This document shows positions 1 to 10,590 of a DNA stretch of 64,000 bases, in pieces (position 1 is the first letter of the stretch; each line of letters begins with the position of its first letter). The position numbers and the translations under genes are program-made. The notes under the pieces are model-generated. The model had not been told where the DNA came from and made no database searches. It saw only the letters and a program-made list of their open reading frames with translations. Origin of the DNA: Telopea speciosissima (taxonomy: Eukaryota; Streptophyta; Magnoliopsida; Proteales; Proteaceae); NCBI RefSeq assembly GCF_018873765.1, contig NC_057919.1, positions 21,864,698 through 21,928,697 of the forward strand, given 5' to 3'.

Positions 1-649
1 GAGGAGTTAAAACAATTTATAAATTTAATATTAATTCAAACAATCTCTTACGGGCTAAATGATCTCTGCCTCGCCGTGTGGCCCCTGCACTAACGTGGGG
101 CTAATGAAATCAATTAAATAGAACGTTACATGATCACGTAGCTTCTGTGCCCAGGCATAGGAGTCCCAAAATATTGTCCTGACCGTTATAAAATTTAAAA
201 TTGCAACTACATATGCTCCTACATGTGTTCTCTCTCATTGGCCCCCATGCTACATATATAACCAAACAATGATCTATTAGATAATAAAATATTACATTTT
301 CTCATCTAATCATCATAAGATATTGAGATCATCCATTAGTCGGTGCCAGCTTAAACGTGTTTCGAGTCTAGAGAAAAACAGAAAGGATCGTACTATGTAC
401 TAACCACACCCAAACTTTCAAATTTCAGACCTCCGATCGCTACAGGAATTTTTAGGGGTAAGCTAAGCCTCTCACTTTAACAATGATTAAAATTTATAAT
501 TTATAATATAACTTATATAATTTAATAATTTTTATGTTATTTAATTGAAGGTATTATTTGTATGGTTCAACGCTCACATGGGCAGATAGAAGAACCAAAC
601 AAAACACCTGTCCACGTTTGTTGTTTCTCCATTTTCCCTATTTTTCTAA
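1..649. other. AT-rich intergenic DNA, no gene seen
   Basis: I see no ORF with recognisable homology, no tRNA-like element and no clear terminal repeats here. Similarity to the upstream region of the second AGP copy only begins near position 650-710, so this stretch lies outside the AGP duplication unit. Confidence 0.5.
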
Positions 650-741
650 GATAATATTCCTCCCAACCAATTAGACTTTCGGTTCCCAATTCTTAAGTCT
701 TAACATGCCTAATAAATTAAGCCCTTATATTATTTTTTTTT

Positions 742-774
<33 letters not shown>

Positions 775-929
775 CAAAACATCTATTATTATTTAAGAAC
801 TAAAAAATTATTTTATCTTACTAATACTAAATCTTGTCGGCTTGTAACATCGGAGACGTTAACGCGGAGATCAGAGTTGGAAAACAGAGGAGTCATAGTA
901 ATAATGGAGAAAGTTTCCTTCCTTTAGTC

Positions 930-1516
930 ATATTAATCGAGCAATTCCACCTAACCCCCTCCCTGCCACTACAAACACATACCACATCCATTTCCATGTC
1001 ATAATCAACCTTCAGGAACTTGGGGTCAAGAGATCAGTGTATTCTTATTTCAGATGGGAGTTTCTGGACTTCTACAGCATATGGGGAAAAGGGTTTTTTA
1101 ATTTATTATAACAATATTTTTTATGCTTTCTGCCATGAATTTTGGTATTGTAGGGTCCCTACAAGAAGCGAAACTGTGAGAATTATACGCAGGGCTCTAA
1201 AAGTCATTTCCATTGGACTGCAAGGAAGTAGTGATCTGGACAGATTCCCAAGAGATGGTCGATTGGTTGGGAAAGCCACGTAAAGCTGTATGGCCATATG
1301 ATCTTTTGACTATTTGGTTTGACATCTCCTACCTTATTTCATCCCTCAGGTATGTAAGATTTATAAAACAACATAGGACTTTAATAACTCCAGTTGATAA
1401 ACTTCTTAAATTTACTAGACTAAACAAGTGCTCCTCAGAGGAGATGCACAAGACTGTAGATATTATGTTTAATTAGTAAAGTCTTTCTTTTCCACCCAAA
1501 AATAAAAAATAAAAAA
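930..1516 (+). mobile_element. 5'-truncated LINE (L1-type) insertion with RNase H remnant
   Basis: The segment is absent from the matching place in AGP copy 2 (about 7211-7240). It is flanked by near-identical 15-base repeats of the form AARTTTCCTTCYTTTA (ending about 929 and about 1530), which look like a target-site duplication. The right end is A-rich, as expected of a LINE 3' tail. Inside, a broken RNase H domain is readable: DGSF (first catalytic Asp) near residue 12 of the reading frame from 1020, then SETVRIIRRALK, then a shift into the frame starting about 1213 with VVIWTDSQEMVDWL. Plant L1 elements often carry such a C-terminal RNase H. The frameshift near 1205 and the missing 5' part make it a dead copy. 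The same family recurs at 37966-38258. Confidence 0.82.
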
Positions 1517-1680
1517 TTTTCCTTCTTTTAATAATAAGAAGAAATGATCAAGTTGTAAAACCTGGTTCCTGGAAGCTTGAAATTTTCAAGCAAAAGTTGA
1601 AGAAGTACCTGAGCTGACAGAGTCACACAGCACAACTTCACCGACTTCTTTGTTCTCTTCTTGCGTTGTAATTATTATTA

Positions 1681-1690
1681 TAATATAAAC
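1681..1690 (+). promoter_or_regulatory. degraded TATA-like element, AGP copy 1
   Basis: The sequence AATATAAA aligns with TATATAAA in AGP copies 2 (7393-7400) and 3 (16026-16033), just before a shared ACAGAGAAATC-type block. Position is by alignment only. A second TATAT-like motif (about 1793) closer to the ATG is an alternative. Confidence 0.4.
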
Positions 1691-1952
1691 AACAGAGAAA
1701 TCACTTTAATAATCCTATCTGCCTTCCACCATTCATCATTGGCAAGCATTGCTGTGAATAACTCAGCGCTGTCCTCTCGCCGGCCATCTCCTCTATATCT
1801 CTTCCTTTCTCTGTTTCCTCTTCACTACCTTTCTTCTGAACTTTCACTGCACATTACATCTCTTTCTCTCTCTTGACTTTTCCTTCTCCACATTTCTCTC
1901 TATCTTTCACTCAGAAAGTTGGGCTTCAGGAGTTCTCACCTTCGACTTCGAA

Positions 1953-2390
1953 ATGATGAAGATGGGTCTCTCTAGTTTCATGGCTGTAGTTCTGACGTTG
2001 GGTTTGTTGACCGGAACATCTATTGCCCAGGCTCCAGGAGCCGCGCCCAAAGCCGCTCCCGTATCCGCTCCACCAACTCCCGCTCCCGCATCACCGAGTC
2101 CAGCACCAGCAGTTTCACCCCGTGCACCGACGCCTGCACCTTCCGTGGCTACCCCAGCTCCCGCTCCCACATCAACTCCAACTACCGCTCCCGTTCCCGC
2201 TCCAGTCTCTACTCCTGAGATGGCTCCATCTCCGTCTCCAAGCATTGCCTCACCTCCCGCATCACCTCTTGCACCTGCTGATAGTCCAGCTGTGACGACT
2301 CCTTCTTCAGGCACTCACGGTTCACTCAACAGAGTTGCAGTCTTGGGTTCTGCCATTTTCGGCACCGTTGCTGTTGCCTTGTTGATCTAA
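1953..2390 (+). CDS. classical arabinogalactan protein (AGP), copy 1, 145 aa
   Basis: This encodes a small secreted proteoglycan backbone of the plant plasma membrane and wall. Residues 1 to about 26 form a signal peptide (hydrophobic VVLTLGLL core, cleavage likely after SIAQ). The mature part is almost entirely Pro, Ala, Ser, Thr and Val, with dispersed AP, SP, TP and VP dipeptides that are the known targets for proline hydroxylation and arabinogalactan addition. The C-terminus ends in a hydrophobic stretch after small residues (SSGTHGSLN then about 20 apolar residues), the layout of a GPI-anchor signal. The length fits classical AGPs without a Lys-rich region. The first ATG of two close ones (ATGATGAAGATG) is taken; no intron is needed. 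It is one of three tandem copies. The long ORF on the opposite strand is a shadow of the PA-rich composition. Confidence 0.92.
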   Translation: MMKMGLSSFMAVVLTLGLLTGTSIAQAPGAAPKAAPVSAPPTPAPASPSPAPAVSPRAPTPAPSVATPAPAPTSTPTTAPVPAPVSTPEMAPSPSPSIASPPASPLAPADSPAVTTPSSGTHGSLNRVAVLGSAIFGTVAVALLI

Positions 2391-2626
2391 AATCCATCAT
2401 TCGATCATTTCCTCTTAGCTTAGGATTTCATTTGTTTCCTCTTTTCTTTTTTCTTTTTTTTCTTTTAATATTCATTGTATTTTATTTCACGGTTGATCTA
2501 GTTGTGTTTACTCACGGACATGAGATCTGAATATTTTTTACTTGTGGCCTTGCTTTGAACGTGAGAGATCTGAATATTTGATAGTGGATGGTTGTGGATT
2601 GATCGCATGTACACTAAAATCATATG

Positions 2627-2632
2627 AATAAA
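2627..2632 (+). terminator. AATAAA poly(A) signal, AGP copy 1
   Basis: AATAAA lies about 240 bp after the stop, within TGAATAAAGCA. The same motif and context occur at 8396 and 17087 after the other two AGP copies, so it is conserved through the triplication. Confidence 0.6.
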
Positions 2633-2873
2633 GCAATTTTTTTTTGAACTTGGCTTTTGAGTTATGCGAATTCTTCTATATTTCCTCCCTTTTCTTGTGC
2701 AATTCAATTCACTGGGATTCATTACGCTCTACTCCACCTACCCGTCAACAAATGTTTCATTTTCCACTCCAAAAAATGTTTGCTTTACATTATGTAATTT
2801 ATACTACAGAACCTTTACCTTAATAACGAGAGGCCCAAGTAGGTGAAGAGGGAACCATCTCCCCTTTTTCCAC

Positions 2874-2876
<3 letters not shown>

Positions 2877-2908
<32 letters not shown>
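2877..2908. repeat. (GA)n microsatellite
   Basis: About 15 uninterrupted GA units, just outside the AGP copy 1 unit. Confidence 0.9.
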
Positions 2909-2910
<2 letters not shown>

Positions 2911-2928
2911 GGGGCGTGACATGGGAGC

Positions 2929-3162
2929 AAGGTTCGTAATTTCGGTAGGTTGGATCGTATCGGCCGAATTGGATCAGGATCGCTCAAACTTGGACAAATA
3001 TGACACTTTAGCCCTTTTTTTGAAAAAACAATCTGATTTTTTTTACCTTTTTACCCTTGTCCACATAGATGGATCGGATTGGTATCGGGATCAGTCTCGA
3101 TTGATACTGATCCGATCTGGCCAAAATCATCTGATCCGATCCAAGATTACGAACTGTGCATG
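2929..3162. mobile_element. MITE-like inverted-repeat element
   Basis: TTCGTAAT near the left edge is mirrored by ATTACGAA near the right edge. The interior is made of complementary GGATCGGAT / ATCCGATCC runs, so the segment can fold on itself. There is no coding potential. The exact ends and target duplication are not resolved. Confidence 0.5.
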
Positions 3163-5248
3163 TGAGTGATGAGCGGTAGCCACGGGCCACGGTACAAGCA
3201 TGGTTTTAAAAATCCAGAATTCGAGTGGTGAATTGGCCAATTCGGATTGGAATCGGCTAACATCGATCCCAGTTTCCACCATTCTTAATCGTTGCTTTCT
3301 GAATCTGAAATATATAAAAAAAAAAATTACAAAAAGATATATTAAAAAAAAAAAAATAGGTGCAACAAAATTATCAAAAAATCAGATAATGTTCCTTACA
3401 TTGTGCTTGAATTTTTAGGTTTAGTAGCCATCATCATACATGCATGTATCATGTTGTACATGCTCCCCATCCCCTTGAGGAAAAAATATGTACATTCTGT
3501 TCTTATGGTTTGTGATCACGTAGTTTAACATAATATACTGTTTTACATGCATTGGTACATAGGGATAATATTTTGTGAATTTTAATATATTTATTTAATA
3601 TATTTCTTGATTTTCATAAATAGGTTTAAAATGTATCCTAAAATTACCATGGCATGTCCATGGTAATGTTTGGTCATCCTTGTGAATGTACACTGCATAT
3701 CAATATGTAGGAGCATCAAGCATAATTTTATTCCTTTTAAGAAAAATGCTTATGTTATTTTGTATAATTGCATTTCCAGTTTTGCCCTTAATGCACTTTT
3801 TCATTGGAAAAACACAAAAAATGTTTTCTAAGTTCTCTCAGTCCAATAAGGTTATGAGATGTCCTATATAATGTTTCACATGACAGATGACAATCCCATC
3901 CATGGGTGATATCAACTTGTATGTCATCCATGCATTTTTTTCATTCTAGGGGCATAATGGTAATTTCATATAAGAAAACCCCAAATAATTAAGAAAAATA
4001 CTTTTCATGCATTCCATGATGTATTAAATGATTTTTGAAAATCTACATGTGCATACATGCCCATCACATGTAACAACCATCCGTACAAAGGCACTCTTGC
4101 CCTTGGGGACATTTTTGTAATTTACCAAGTACAAGCCCAAGATGACCTTCCAGCAACAAAACTTGGCAAATTTGGTCATTTTAGGATGTTTAATATCGTT
4201 CACAATGCATGTAATTATTTCAAAGTGCATGTTCTAATATTTTTACTAGTTTGCCCTTAGGGTCATTTTGGTCATTTTTGCGACAAAATCTTGTTTAGTG
4301 CTCCGGAAAGGCTCCTGTTACTAACTTTACATGTTTTAACTTCATAAACATGTGTTAAGCGTAAGTTTACACTTTCATAAGGTTTTCATGTATAGTTACA
4401 TTTTTGTCCTAACTTGGGCATTTTGGTAATTGTCACCACTTTCAACTTCTTAGTCTTGTAAATAGGTCTGGGGAGGGTCAAATGTACATAGCCTTACCCC
4501 TGTTTCTAGAGAGGTTGTTTCCAGGACTTGAACCCGTGAGTCTGTGACCAAGCGTTGTGAGCACTTTACCAACGCACCAAGCATGACCTTCTAGTTTTTT
4601 AGTCTTGTAAATATTTTTAATAATTCACATGCATGTTTTTATGTTACTTAGTCATGTTTCAACCTTTTGTGACATTAAAATGTGATTTCATACACTAGTA
4701 CATATTTTGGCTCTCCAATAGCAATTTCATAATTTTGACCATTTTGGCTCTTAGCTAACATTGTCATTCAAATAATTTTCCTCAATTATATCACAATTGT
4801 CCCAAGGTCTTAATCATTTTTATAACCGTTGATTTTGTTTTTTACCATATAGTTAGGTTTTCTAATTTAGGTAAAATAAGTCAATTAAATCAATTAGGAT
4901 GCATAATGTACATAATCAATTAATTTAGTGTTAATAATTAGGATTAAAAAAATAATATTAATTATTCTAATTAGGTCCATAAATCTCAACCAATATAATT
5001 CAAATCCTTCAAAAAAAGTTAGTTTAACTAAGTACATAACGTATAACCAACAAATGTATAGTAAATAGTGTGGTCTAGGAAGACCAATCGTCGGTCGGAT
5101 GATTGTTGGGTGCCTAACATCTTCCTAGCCCATAACCTAACATTTACCTAGAGATTTGGGAAAAACCAGTTATTGAGTATTGGAGTTAATTTATCACCCC
5201 TTTTGCAAAGGAAGGGTACCATTCATGGGTCTTAGACCTTGATCTATG
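3163..5248. other. AT-rich intergenic stretch with one SINE
   Basis: Apart from the SINE at 4465-4598, I see no coding region. Phrases such as GGTCATTTTGG and CATTTTTGTAATTT recur loosely and suggest an old decayed repeat, but I cannot assign a family. Confidence 0.4.
4465..4598 (-). mobile_element. tRNA-derived SINE, about 134 bp, perfect 15-bp target duplication
   Basis: It is flanked by identical copies of TTAGTCTTGTAAATA (4450-4464 and 4599-4613). On the minus strand a Pol III A box (TTGGTAAAGTGC, 4572-4561) and B box (GGGTTCAAGTCC, 4535-4524) are spaced as in a tRNA. The 3' part, with a GGGTAAGGCTATGTACATTTG-like stretch, resembles the conserved tail domain of plant Au-type SINEs. No poly(A) tail is visible. 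The perfect duplication points to a fairly recent insertion. Confidence 0.85.
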
Positions 5249-5421
5249 TGACGATTCCCTATCACATCAAAACATCTCCGCTGCACCCCCTCTTGTTTAG
5301 GTGCACTAGGTTGGATTTTCGCCCGTTGTACCTACATTCCCTAATTTGGGCTCCATTTTTAAAACCTCACTCTCCACCTGCGGATTTAAACTTTCGTCGA
5401 TACTAAGGGAGGTAACCTTTC

Positions 5422-5436
5422 TTCTTCTTCTTCTTC

Positions 5437-5471
<35 letters not shown>

Positions 5472-5472
5472 T
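5422..5472. repeat. compound microsatellite (TTC)n(TC)n(AC)n
   Basis: Consecutive TTC, TC and AC runs at the start of the segment that is specific to direct-repeat copy A. Confidence 0.85.
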
Positions 5473-5710
5473 ATCTTTAGAGAAATTCCTATTGTTGTTG
5501 CAGTTAGTGGCTTAGCGATTCCAGCAGGAAAGTGACTTCTAGGCTCAGTTTACTTCGTGTTTCATGCTCTACGGCTGCCCTTGTCTGTGGTGAGAACCAG
5601 AGTACTCGAACCAAGGGCAAAAATCTTTTTCATCCATGTCACAATGCGTTGGATCAAGTTCTCTCTCACTGATTATTGTTGATGGAGATCCATTTGTTTT
5701 TGTTTAATAG

Positions 5711-5899
5711 TTGCTGCATAGGGATGTTGAGGACCTTTTTGCCCTAGATCTATTCTCTATGCCGAACGAAATCTCCGCTCAAGAAGTAGCTTTTGCACCA
5801 GTGATCCAATTCTTACGTACTCTCGATTCCGCTCAACATCAGCACTTGCTTTCCTCTCTTTCTTTCTTTCTTTCTGTAACTCACTCTTGTATTCTTTGA
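5711..5899 (+). pseudogene. possible captured exon fragment, family not recognised
   Basis: A 62-residue frame with amphipathic, protein-like composition (FALDLFSMPNEISAQEVAF, then VIQFLRTLD) sits inside the segment found only in direct-repeat copy A. A polypyrimidine/AG acceptor-like site precedes related sequence at about 5503. I do not recognise the protein. Its absence from copy B suggests captured host sequence or a B-specific loss. It may also be chance. Confidence 0.25.
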
Positions 5900-7392
5900 T
5901 AGGAGTATCGTCGTGTAGGTTGGGTTAGCAACGGAAGAAGGTGGGGGTTGGGGCAAGTTCGGGGAAGAAGGTGGGGAGGTGCGGCCGAAGGGCTAGGTCT
6001 GGTGCAGGTTTTGTAGAAGAGGGGGCATGGTTGTGTGCAGTGTGAGGGTGGTGTTGCAGGGTTGGTGGGAATTGAAGGATAGTGGGGTTGGGGCTGATGC
6101 GGGGCGAAGTTGCAAGGTGGTGGCGGGGTTGTAGAGTGGGAGGGTTGTAGGGTGGGAATGGAGTGGGATGGGTGTAGAAAGGGGGAGGGGACGCGGTGGC
6201 AAGGTACGGGTTAGGGTTTTGAAGAGGAGGTTCGTAGAGGGGAGGGAATGGGGTTGTAGCAGGGTCAAGAAGTAGGGGCAGAAGGGGAAAGAAGGTGGAG
6301 GTCGAGCATGGTGGGTGGGGGCGGGAATTTGTAGGGGGAGGGTGAGAGCATGGGTGGTGACGGGGGAGGTGGCCGTAGTTTTTTCTTAATAATTACGTTT
6401 AATGGTAGTAAACCATCGCTACTAATTCTGTCTTTTCTATGTTTCATAAAGAAATAATTACACCCTTGTTACATGAATAACAACCTTTACATTTACTGAT
6501 GGTAAATACCGTCACAAAAGCCATTCTAAAATTATTGCTACCACAAATTGTCAAGAAAATAAATTTTAGATAATGGACTCCTTTGATTTTAGATATGCAT
6601 AGTTGTAATTTCAAGTTAGGAAACATTCCCAGATAAAAAGGTTCAGGGCAGCCATGACCGTCCATTGGGTGGTTAAGAAAATAAATTTTCTTTCCATTTT
6701 TCCCACCCACAATTTTATTGGGATTTCATGTGGTGCCATAATGTAGGGATAGTTCTATCAAGCTAGTTAAAAACACTTACATAAAGATATGATGCTTTTG
6801 TCTTGGGTTAAAATTCTCTTCAATTCTTGACGTGTGCAGTTTTTGTTCTTTCTTTTTTCTCGAACAGATGACGACATTCCGAACTGTATCGCATCGCATC
6901 ACACTGCATTTTAAGGAATTGGAGAGGATTTTTTTTTCCTTCTGCCTTCAAGGGATTATTAAATTAAACCTTTATATTATTCTTTAATAAGAAAAAAATC
7001 CATCTATTATTATCTAAGAAATAAAAAATCATTTTTCTTACTAACAGTAAACCTTGTCGGCTTGTAACATCGGAGAGGGTATCGTGGATGCCAGAGTGGG
7101 AAAACAGAGGAGTCATACAGATTCATACTCCATAATTTAATTGCAAGGGGAGAACGAAAGAAAGGGTCAAAGGAGACGATAGCAAATCCAAAAGGCCAAA
7201 AACCCATATTTAATAATGGAGAAAATTTTCCTTTCTTTAATAATAACAAGAAGAAATGGTCAAATGAAAGGACCTGGTTCCTGGAAGCCTGAAACTTTCA
7301 AGCAAAAGTTGAAGAAGCCGCTGAGCTGACAGAGTCACACAGCACAGCTTCACCGACTTATATTTGTTCTCTTCTTGTGCTGTGATTATTAT

Positions 7393-7400
7393 TATATAAA
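7393..7400 (+). promoter_or_regulatory. TATA box candidate, AGP copy 2
   Basis: TATATAAA followed by GAACAGA, identical in copy 3. It lies about 315 bp upstream of the ATG, which implies a long CT-rich leader unless a second TATAT motif near 7556 is used. Confidence 0.5.
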
Positions 7401-7715
7401 GAACAGAGAAATCACTTTTAAGAATTCCAGGAATCTTCTATCTGCCTCCCACTATTCATCATTGGCAAGCATTGCTGTGAATAACTCTGCGCTGTCTGCC
7501 TCAAAAGACTTGAATCCACCTAATTTCCCTCTCGCCGGCCATCTCCTTTATATCTCTCCCCTTTCTCTGTTTTTCCCTTCACTACCTTTCTTCTGAACTT
7601 TCAGAGCACATTACAATTCTTTCTCTCTCTCTCTCTTGAGTTTTCCTTTTCCACATTTCTCTCTATCTTTCACTCAGAAATTTGGGCTTCAGGAGTTCTC
7701 ACCTTCGACTTCGAA

Positions 7716-8171
7716 ATGATGAAGATGGGTCTCTCTAGTTTCATGGCTGTTGTTCTGACGTTGGGTTTGTTGACCGGAACATCTATTGCCCAGGCTCCAG
7801 GAGCCGCGCCCAAAGCCGCTCCCGTATCAGCACCCGTATCCGCTCCACCAACTCCCGCTCCTGCATCGCCAAGTCTAGCACCGGCAGTTTCACCCCCTGC
7901 ACCGACGCCTGCACCTTCCGTGGCTACCCCCGCTCCTGCTCCCTCTCCCACATCGACTCCAACTACCGCTCCCGTTCCCGCTCCGGTATCGACTCCTGAG
8001 TTGGCTCCATCTCCATCTCCAAGCATTGCCTCACCTCCCGCTCCACGTCTTGCACCTGCGGATAGCCCAGCTGTGACGACTCCTTCTTCAGGTGGTCACG
8101 GTTCAATCAACAGAGTTGCAGTCTTGGGTTCTGCCCTTTTTAGCACCGTCGCTGTTGCCTTGTTCATCTAA
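7716..8171 (+). CDS. classical arabinogalactan protein (AGP), copy 2, 151 aa
   Basis: It has the same architecture as copy 1: an N-terminal signal peptide of about 26 residues, a Pro/Ala/Ser/Thr-rich mature domain with AP, SP and TP dipeptides, and a C-terminal hydrophobic GPI-type signal (GSINRVAVLGSALF and following). It is six residues longer because of in-frame repeats: an extra VSAP unit near residue 38 and an extra PSP unit in the middle. That is the kind of slippage change expected in AGP repeats. The start is the first ATG, identical in context to copy 1. No disabling change is seen, so it is likely functional. Confidence 0.92.
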   Translation: MMKMGLSSFMAVVLTLGLLTGTSIAQAPGAAPKAAPVSAPVSAPPTPAPASPSLAPAVSPPAPTPAPSVATPAPAPSPTSTPTTAPVPAPVSTPELAPSPSPSIASPPAPRLAPADSPAVTTPSSGGHGSINRVAVLGSALFSTVAVALFI

Positions 8172-8395
8172 AATCTATCATTCGATCATTTACTCTTAGA
8201 GATTTCATTTGTTCCCTTTATTTATATGTTAATTGTATTTTATTTTCTCCTGTTTATTTATTTCGAGGTTGATCTTGTTGTGCTTACACACGGACATGAG
8301 ATCTTTTTGACTTTGGCCTCGCATCAAACGTGGGAGATTGGAATATTTGATGGTGGATGACTATGGATTAATCGAATGTACACTAAAATCATTTG

Positions 8396-8401
8396 AATAA
8401 A
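8396..8401 (+). terminator. AATAAA poly(A) signal, AGP copy 2
   Basis: AATAAA in the conserved TTGAATAAAGCA context, about 225 bp after the stop codon. Confidence 0.6.
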
Positions 8402-8820
8402 GCAAATTTTTTTTTGGTAAGACTCTCTTCCCTTACATTTTTGGCTTTTGAGTTCTGAGAATTCTTCTATATTTCCTCCCTTTCTTTGTCCAATTCACTC
8501 ATAAATAGTTGATTTGGATAAAATTTGGTTTTCGTAATCAACTGAAATTCGAGAGACGGGGGATACGCTCAGACTAAATTTACAGTTGAATCCTCAGTCA
8601 TCGAAATTACTCCGGATTCTGGAGCTCCTTGGCGTTCCCTTTGAGGAAGGTAGAGGGAAGCAATCAAGAGACCCACTACGATTCTTTACCCTCTACTCCA
8701 CCTAATTGTCAACAAATGTTTCATTTTTCACTCCAAAAATTGTTTGATTTACATAATGTAGATTAGTATAGAAACTTACACGAGAGGCTGAAGCAGGTGA
8801 AGAGGGAACCATCAGCCCTT

Positions 8821-9034
8821 CCATCGAGAGAGGTGGCGACTTCAATGCTTCAAGGCCCTATTGGGCATTTCCTCGAACATGTCTTGGCCTATAAATAGGC
8901 ATTCGTTTGAAGCACTTTTTTTTCTTTTTTCCCTGGTAGTGGTTTGAACTTTGAAGCACTTTATTAGACACACTCAAAATTTATGAAAAAATAACAATTG
9001 TGAAGCCCTTCATGGCCTCTTCCTAATTCCCTTG
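8821..9034. other. spacer between AGP unit 2 and direct repeat copy B
   Basis: Nothing recognised beyond short poly-T runs. Confidence 0.4.
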
Positions 9035-9421
9035 GTGAAGACTCCCTATCACATCAAAACATTCCCGCTGCACCCCCCCCCCCTCTTCATGTGCACTAGG
9101 TTGGATTTCAATCCATCCGTTGAACCTACATTCCCTAATTTGGGCTCCGTTTAAAACCTCTCTCTCCATCTATGGGTTTAAGCTCTCGTCGACAGTAAGG
9201 GAGGTAACCCTTCTTTTCTCTTTCTCACAGTATTCTAGCTTTCCTCTCTTTCTCTCTTTCTGTTGCTCACTCTTGTTTTCTTTGATAGGAGCATCATCTT
9301 GTAGGTTGGGTTAGCAGAGGAAGAAGGTCGGGAAAGAAGGTGGGGCCAGAGGGCTAGGTCCGATGAAGGTTTTGTAGAAGAGGGGCACGGTTGGGGAGTG
9401 CGGGGGGAGGGGGTTGCAGTG

Positions 9422-9697
9422 ATGAATGTGGATTAAGGGATAGATTAGGATTATTAGTTAGCAGTGGTTAGTTAGTTAGTTAGTTTAGTTGTTACTAAGG
9501 GTTGGATTGGATTGTATTGCCCTATAAATAGGGATTGTACTGAATGCATTAGATATGGAATATGAAACAAGAAATAAAATAGTTTAGTCTCTCCTCTGTG
9601 TTCCCCCTTTCTTAGGAGTGCCTCACTTACTTGAAATAGTGAGAAAATCCCCTTGCTCTGGTTCTTGAATCTCATCCCAGATTCTTGAATCATAACA
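9422..9697 (+). mobile_element. solo LTR (Copia-like), 276 bp
   Basis: Direct-repeat copy A has an uninterrupted CAGTG at the matching spot. Here CAGTG occurs on both sides (9417-9421 and 9698-9702), a 5-bp target duplication. Inside are a TATA motif (CCTATAAATAGG, about 9531) and an AATAAA (about 9572), in LTR order. The 3' end is CA; the 5' TG seems lost by slippage. No internal retrotransposon sequence is present, so it is a solo LTR. Confidence 0.75.
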
Positions 9698-10402
9698 CAG
9701 TGTGAGGGTGGTGTTGCAGGATAGTGGGATTGAAGGATAATGGGGTTGGGGCTGATGCAAGGCGGAGTTGCAAGGTGGTGGCGGGGTTGCAGAGTGGGAG
9801 GGTTGTAGGGTGAGAGTGGTGGGGTGTAGAAAGGGCGGGGGACAGAGTGGCAAGGTAGGGGTTAGGGTTGCAAAGAGGGGGGTTTGCAGAGGGGAGGGGA
9901 TGGGGTTGTAGTGGGTCGGGAAGTAGGGGCAAAAGGGCGTAGAAGGTGGAGGTCGAGCATAGGGATGGGGATGGGATTTGCAGGGGGAGGGTGAGAGCAT
10001 GAGTGGTGATGGAGGGAGGTGGCCGTGGTTTTTTCTTAATAATTACATTTGGTGGCAGTAAACCATCCTAACTAGTTACATTTAATGATGTTAAATACTG
10101 TCACAAGGGGCATTGTAAAATTAGTTCCAGTAAAATAGTCAAGAAAATAAAATTTTGATTATGGAGACCTTTTGATTTTAGATATGGTTGCAATTTGAAG
10201 TTAAGAAACGTTCTCAGACGAAAAGCTTTATAGGGCAGCCATGACCGTCCATTGGGTGCTCAAGAAAATAAATTTTCTTTTCATTTTTCCCACCCACAAT
10301 TTTATTGGGATTTCATGTGGTGTCATATGTAGGGATACTTCCATCAAGCTAGTAAAACACTTTCAAAAAGATAGAATCCTTTCCAATTCCAAACATGTGC
10401 AG

Positions 10403-10543
10403 TTCGGGGGTGGGATGTGGCCCGTGGCAGGCGCGACATCCAGCAGTCTGAGCTCAATTCAGCATGTTTTTTTTTTTTTTTTGGTTCTGAAGCTCAGACC
10501 ATTGGATGTCGTGCTTGCAAGGTTGCGACATCCCACCCCCGAA
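10403..10543. mobile_element. MITE with 16-bp perfect terminal inverted repeats
   Basis: It starts TTCGGGGGTGGGATGT and ends with the exact reverse complement ACATCCCACCCCCGAA. The flanks are TGCAG and TGCAC, suggesting a short TGCA-type target duplication. It is absent from direct-repeat copy A. A poly-T run lies in the middle. Confidence 0.75.
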
Positions 10544-10590
10544 TGCACCGCACTGTAGTTTAGGGAATTGAAGAGGATTTTTTTTTTCCG

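Larger units (their letters stand above)
650..2860 (+). repeat. AGP tandem duplication unit, copy 1
   Basis: The unit holds a promoter, an AGP coding region and a 3' region that are all recognisably repeated at about 6840-8820 and 15880-17440. Upstream landmarks shared with copy 2 include a CTTGTCGGCTTGTAACATCG block (839-858 here, 7058-7077 in copy 2). Downstream all three units share a block with TGTCAACAAATGTTTCATTT (about 2742 here). Copy 1 differs by a LINE insertion (930-1516), by lacking about 95 bp near 899, and by lacking a stretch present at about 8520-8680 in copy 2. Confidence 0.85.
5249..6940. repeat. long direct repeat, copy A
   Basis: It shares a collinear sequence with 9035-10590 (copy B), from CCCTATCACATCAAAAC near the left end to GGAATTGRAGAGGATTTTT at the right end. 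The middle is G-rich and T-poor (GGTGGGGTTG-type runs) without a credible gene. Copy A holds about 400 bp (about 5423-5845) missing from B. Copy B instead holds a solo LTR and a MITE. The two copies flank AGP copy 2, so they may mark the unit that was duplicated with it. Confidence 0.8.
6840..8820 (+). repeat. AGP tandem duplication unit, copy 2
   Basis: This is the cleanest copy of the AGP unit. It has the same upstream block (CTTGTCGGCTTGTAACATCG at 7058), the same leader and the same 3' region as copy 1 and copy 3. It preserves the empty site for the LINE found in copy 1 (about 7211-7240) and for the hairpin element found in copy 3 (about 8357-8367). Confidence 0.85.
9035..10590. repeat. 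long direct repeat, copy B
   Basis: It is collinear with 5249-6940. It lacks the 400-bp segment of copy A and contains two younger insertions of its own: an LTR at 9422-9697 and a MITE at 10403-10543. No gene is credible in the G-rich centre. Confidence 0.8.

Noticed and set aside
1907..2314. Long minus-strand frame across AGP copy 1 (and the same at 7670-8026 and 16241-16576), rich in Gly and Ala
   Set aside because: It is the antisense shadow of a Pro/Ala-coding sequence (CCN/GCN codons read backwards). It has no independent start context, and the plus-strand protein has a signal peptide and GPI signal.
5993..6710. Pro/Leu-rich minus frames in the G-rich centre of direct repeat A (and 9623-10000 in B)
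   Set aside because: Low-complexity translation of GGGT-rich DNA. The frames are not conserved between the two repeat copies once indels are considered, and no known motif is present.
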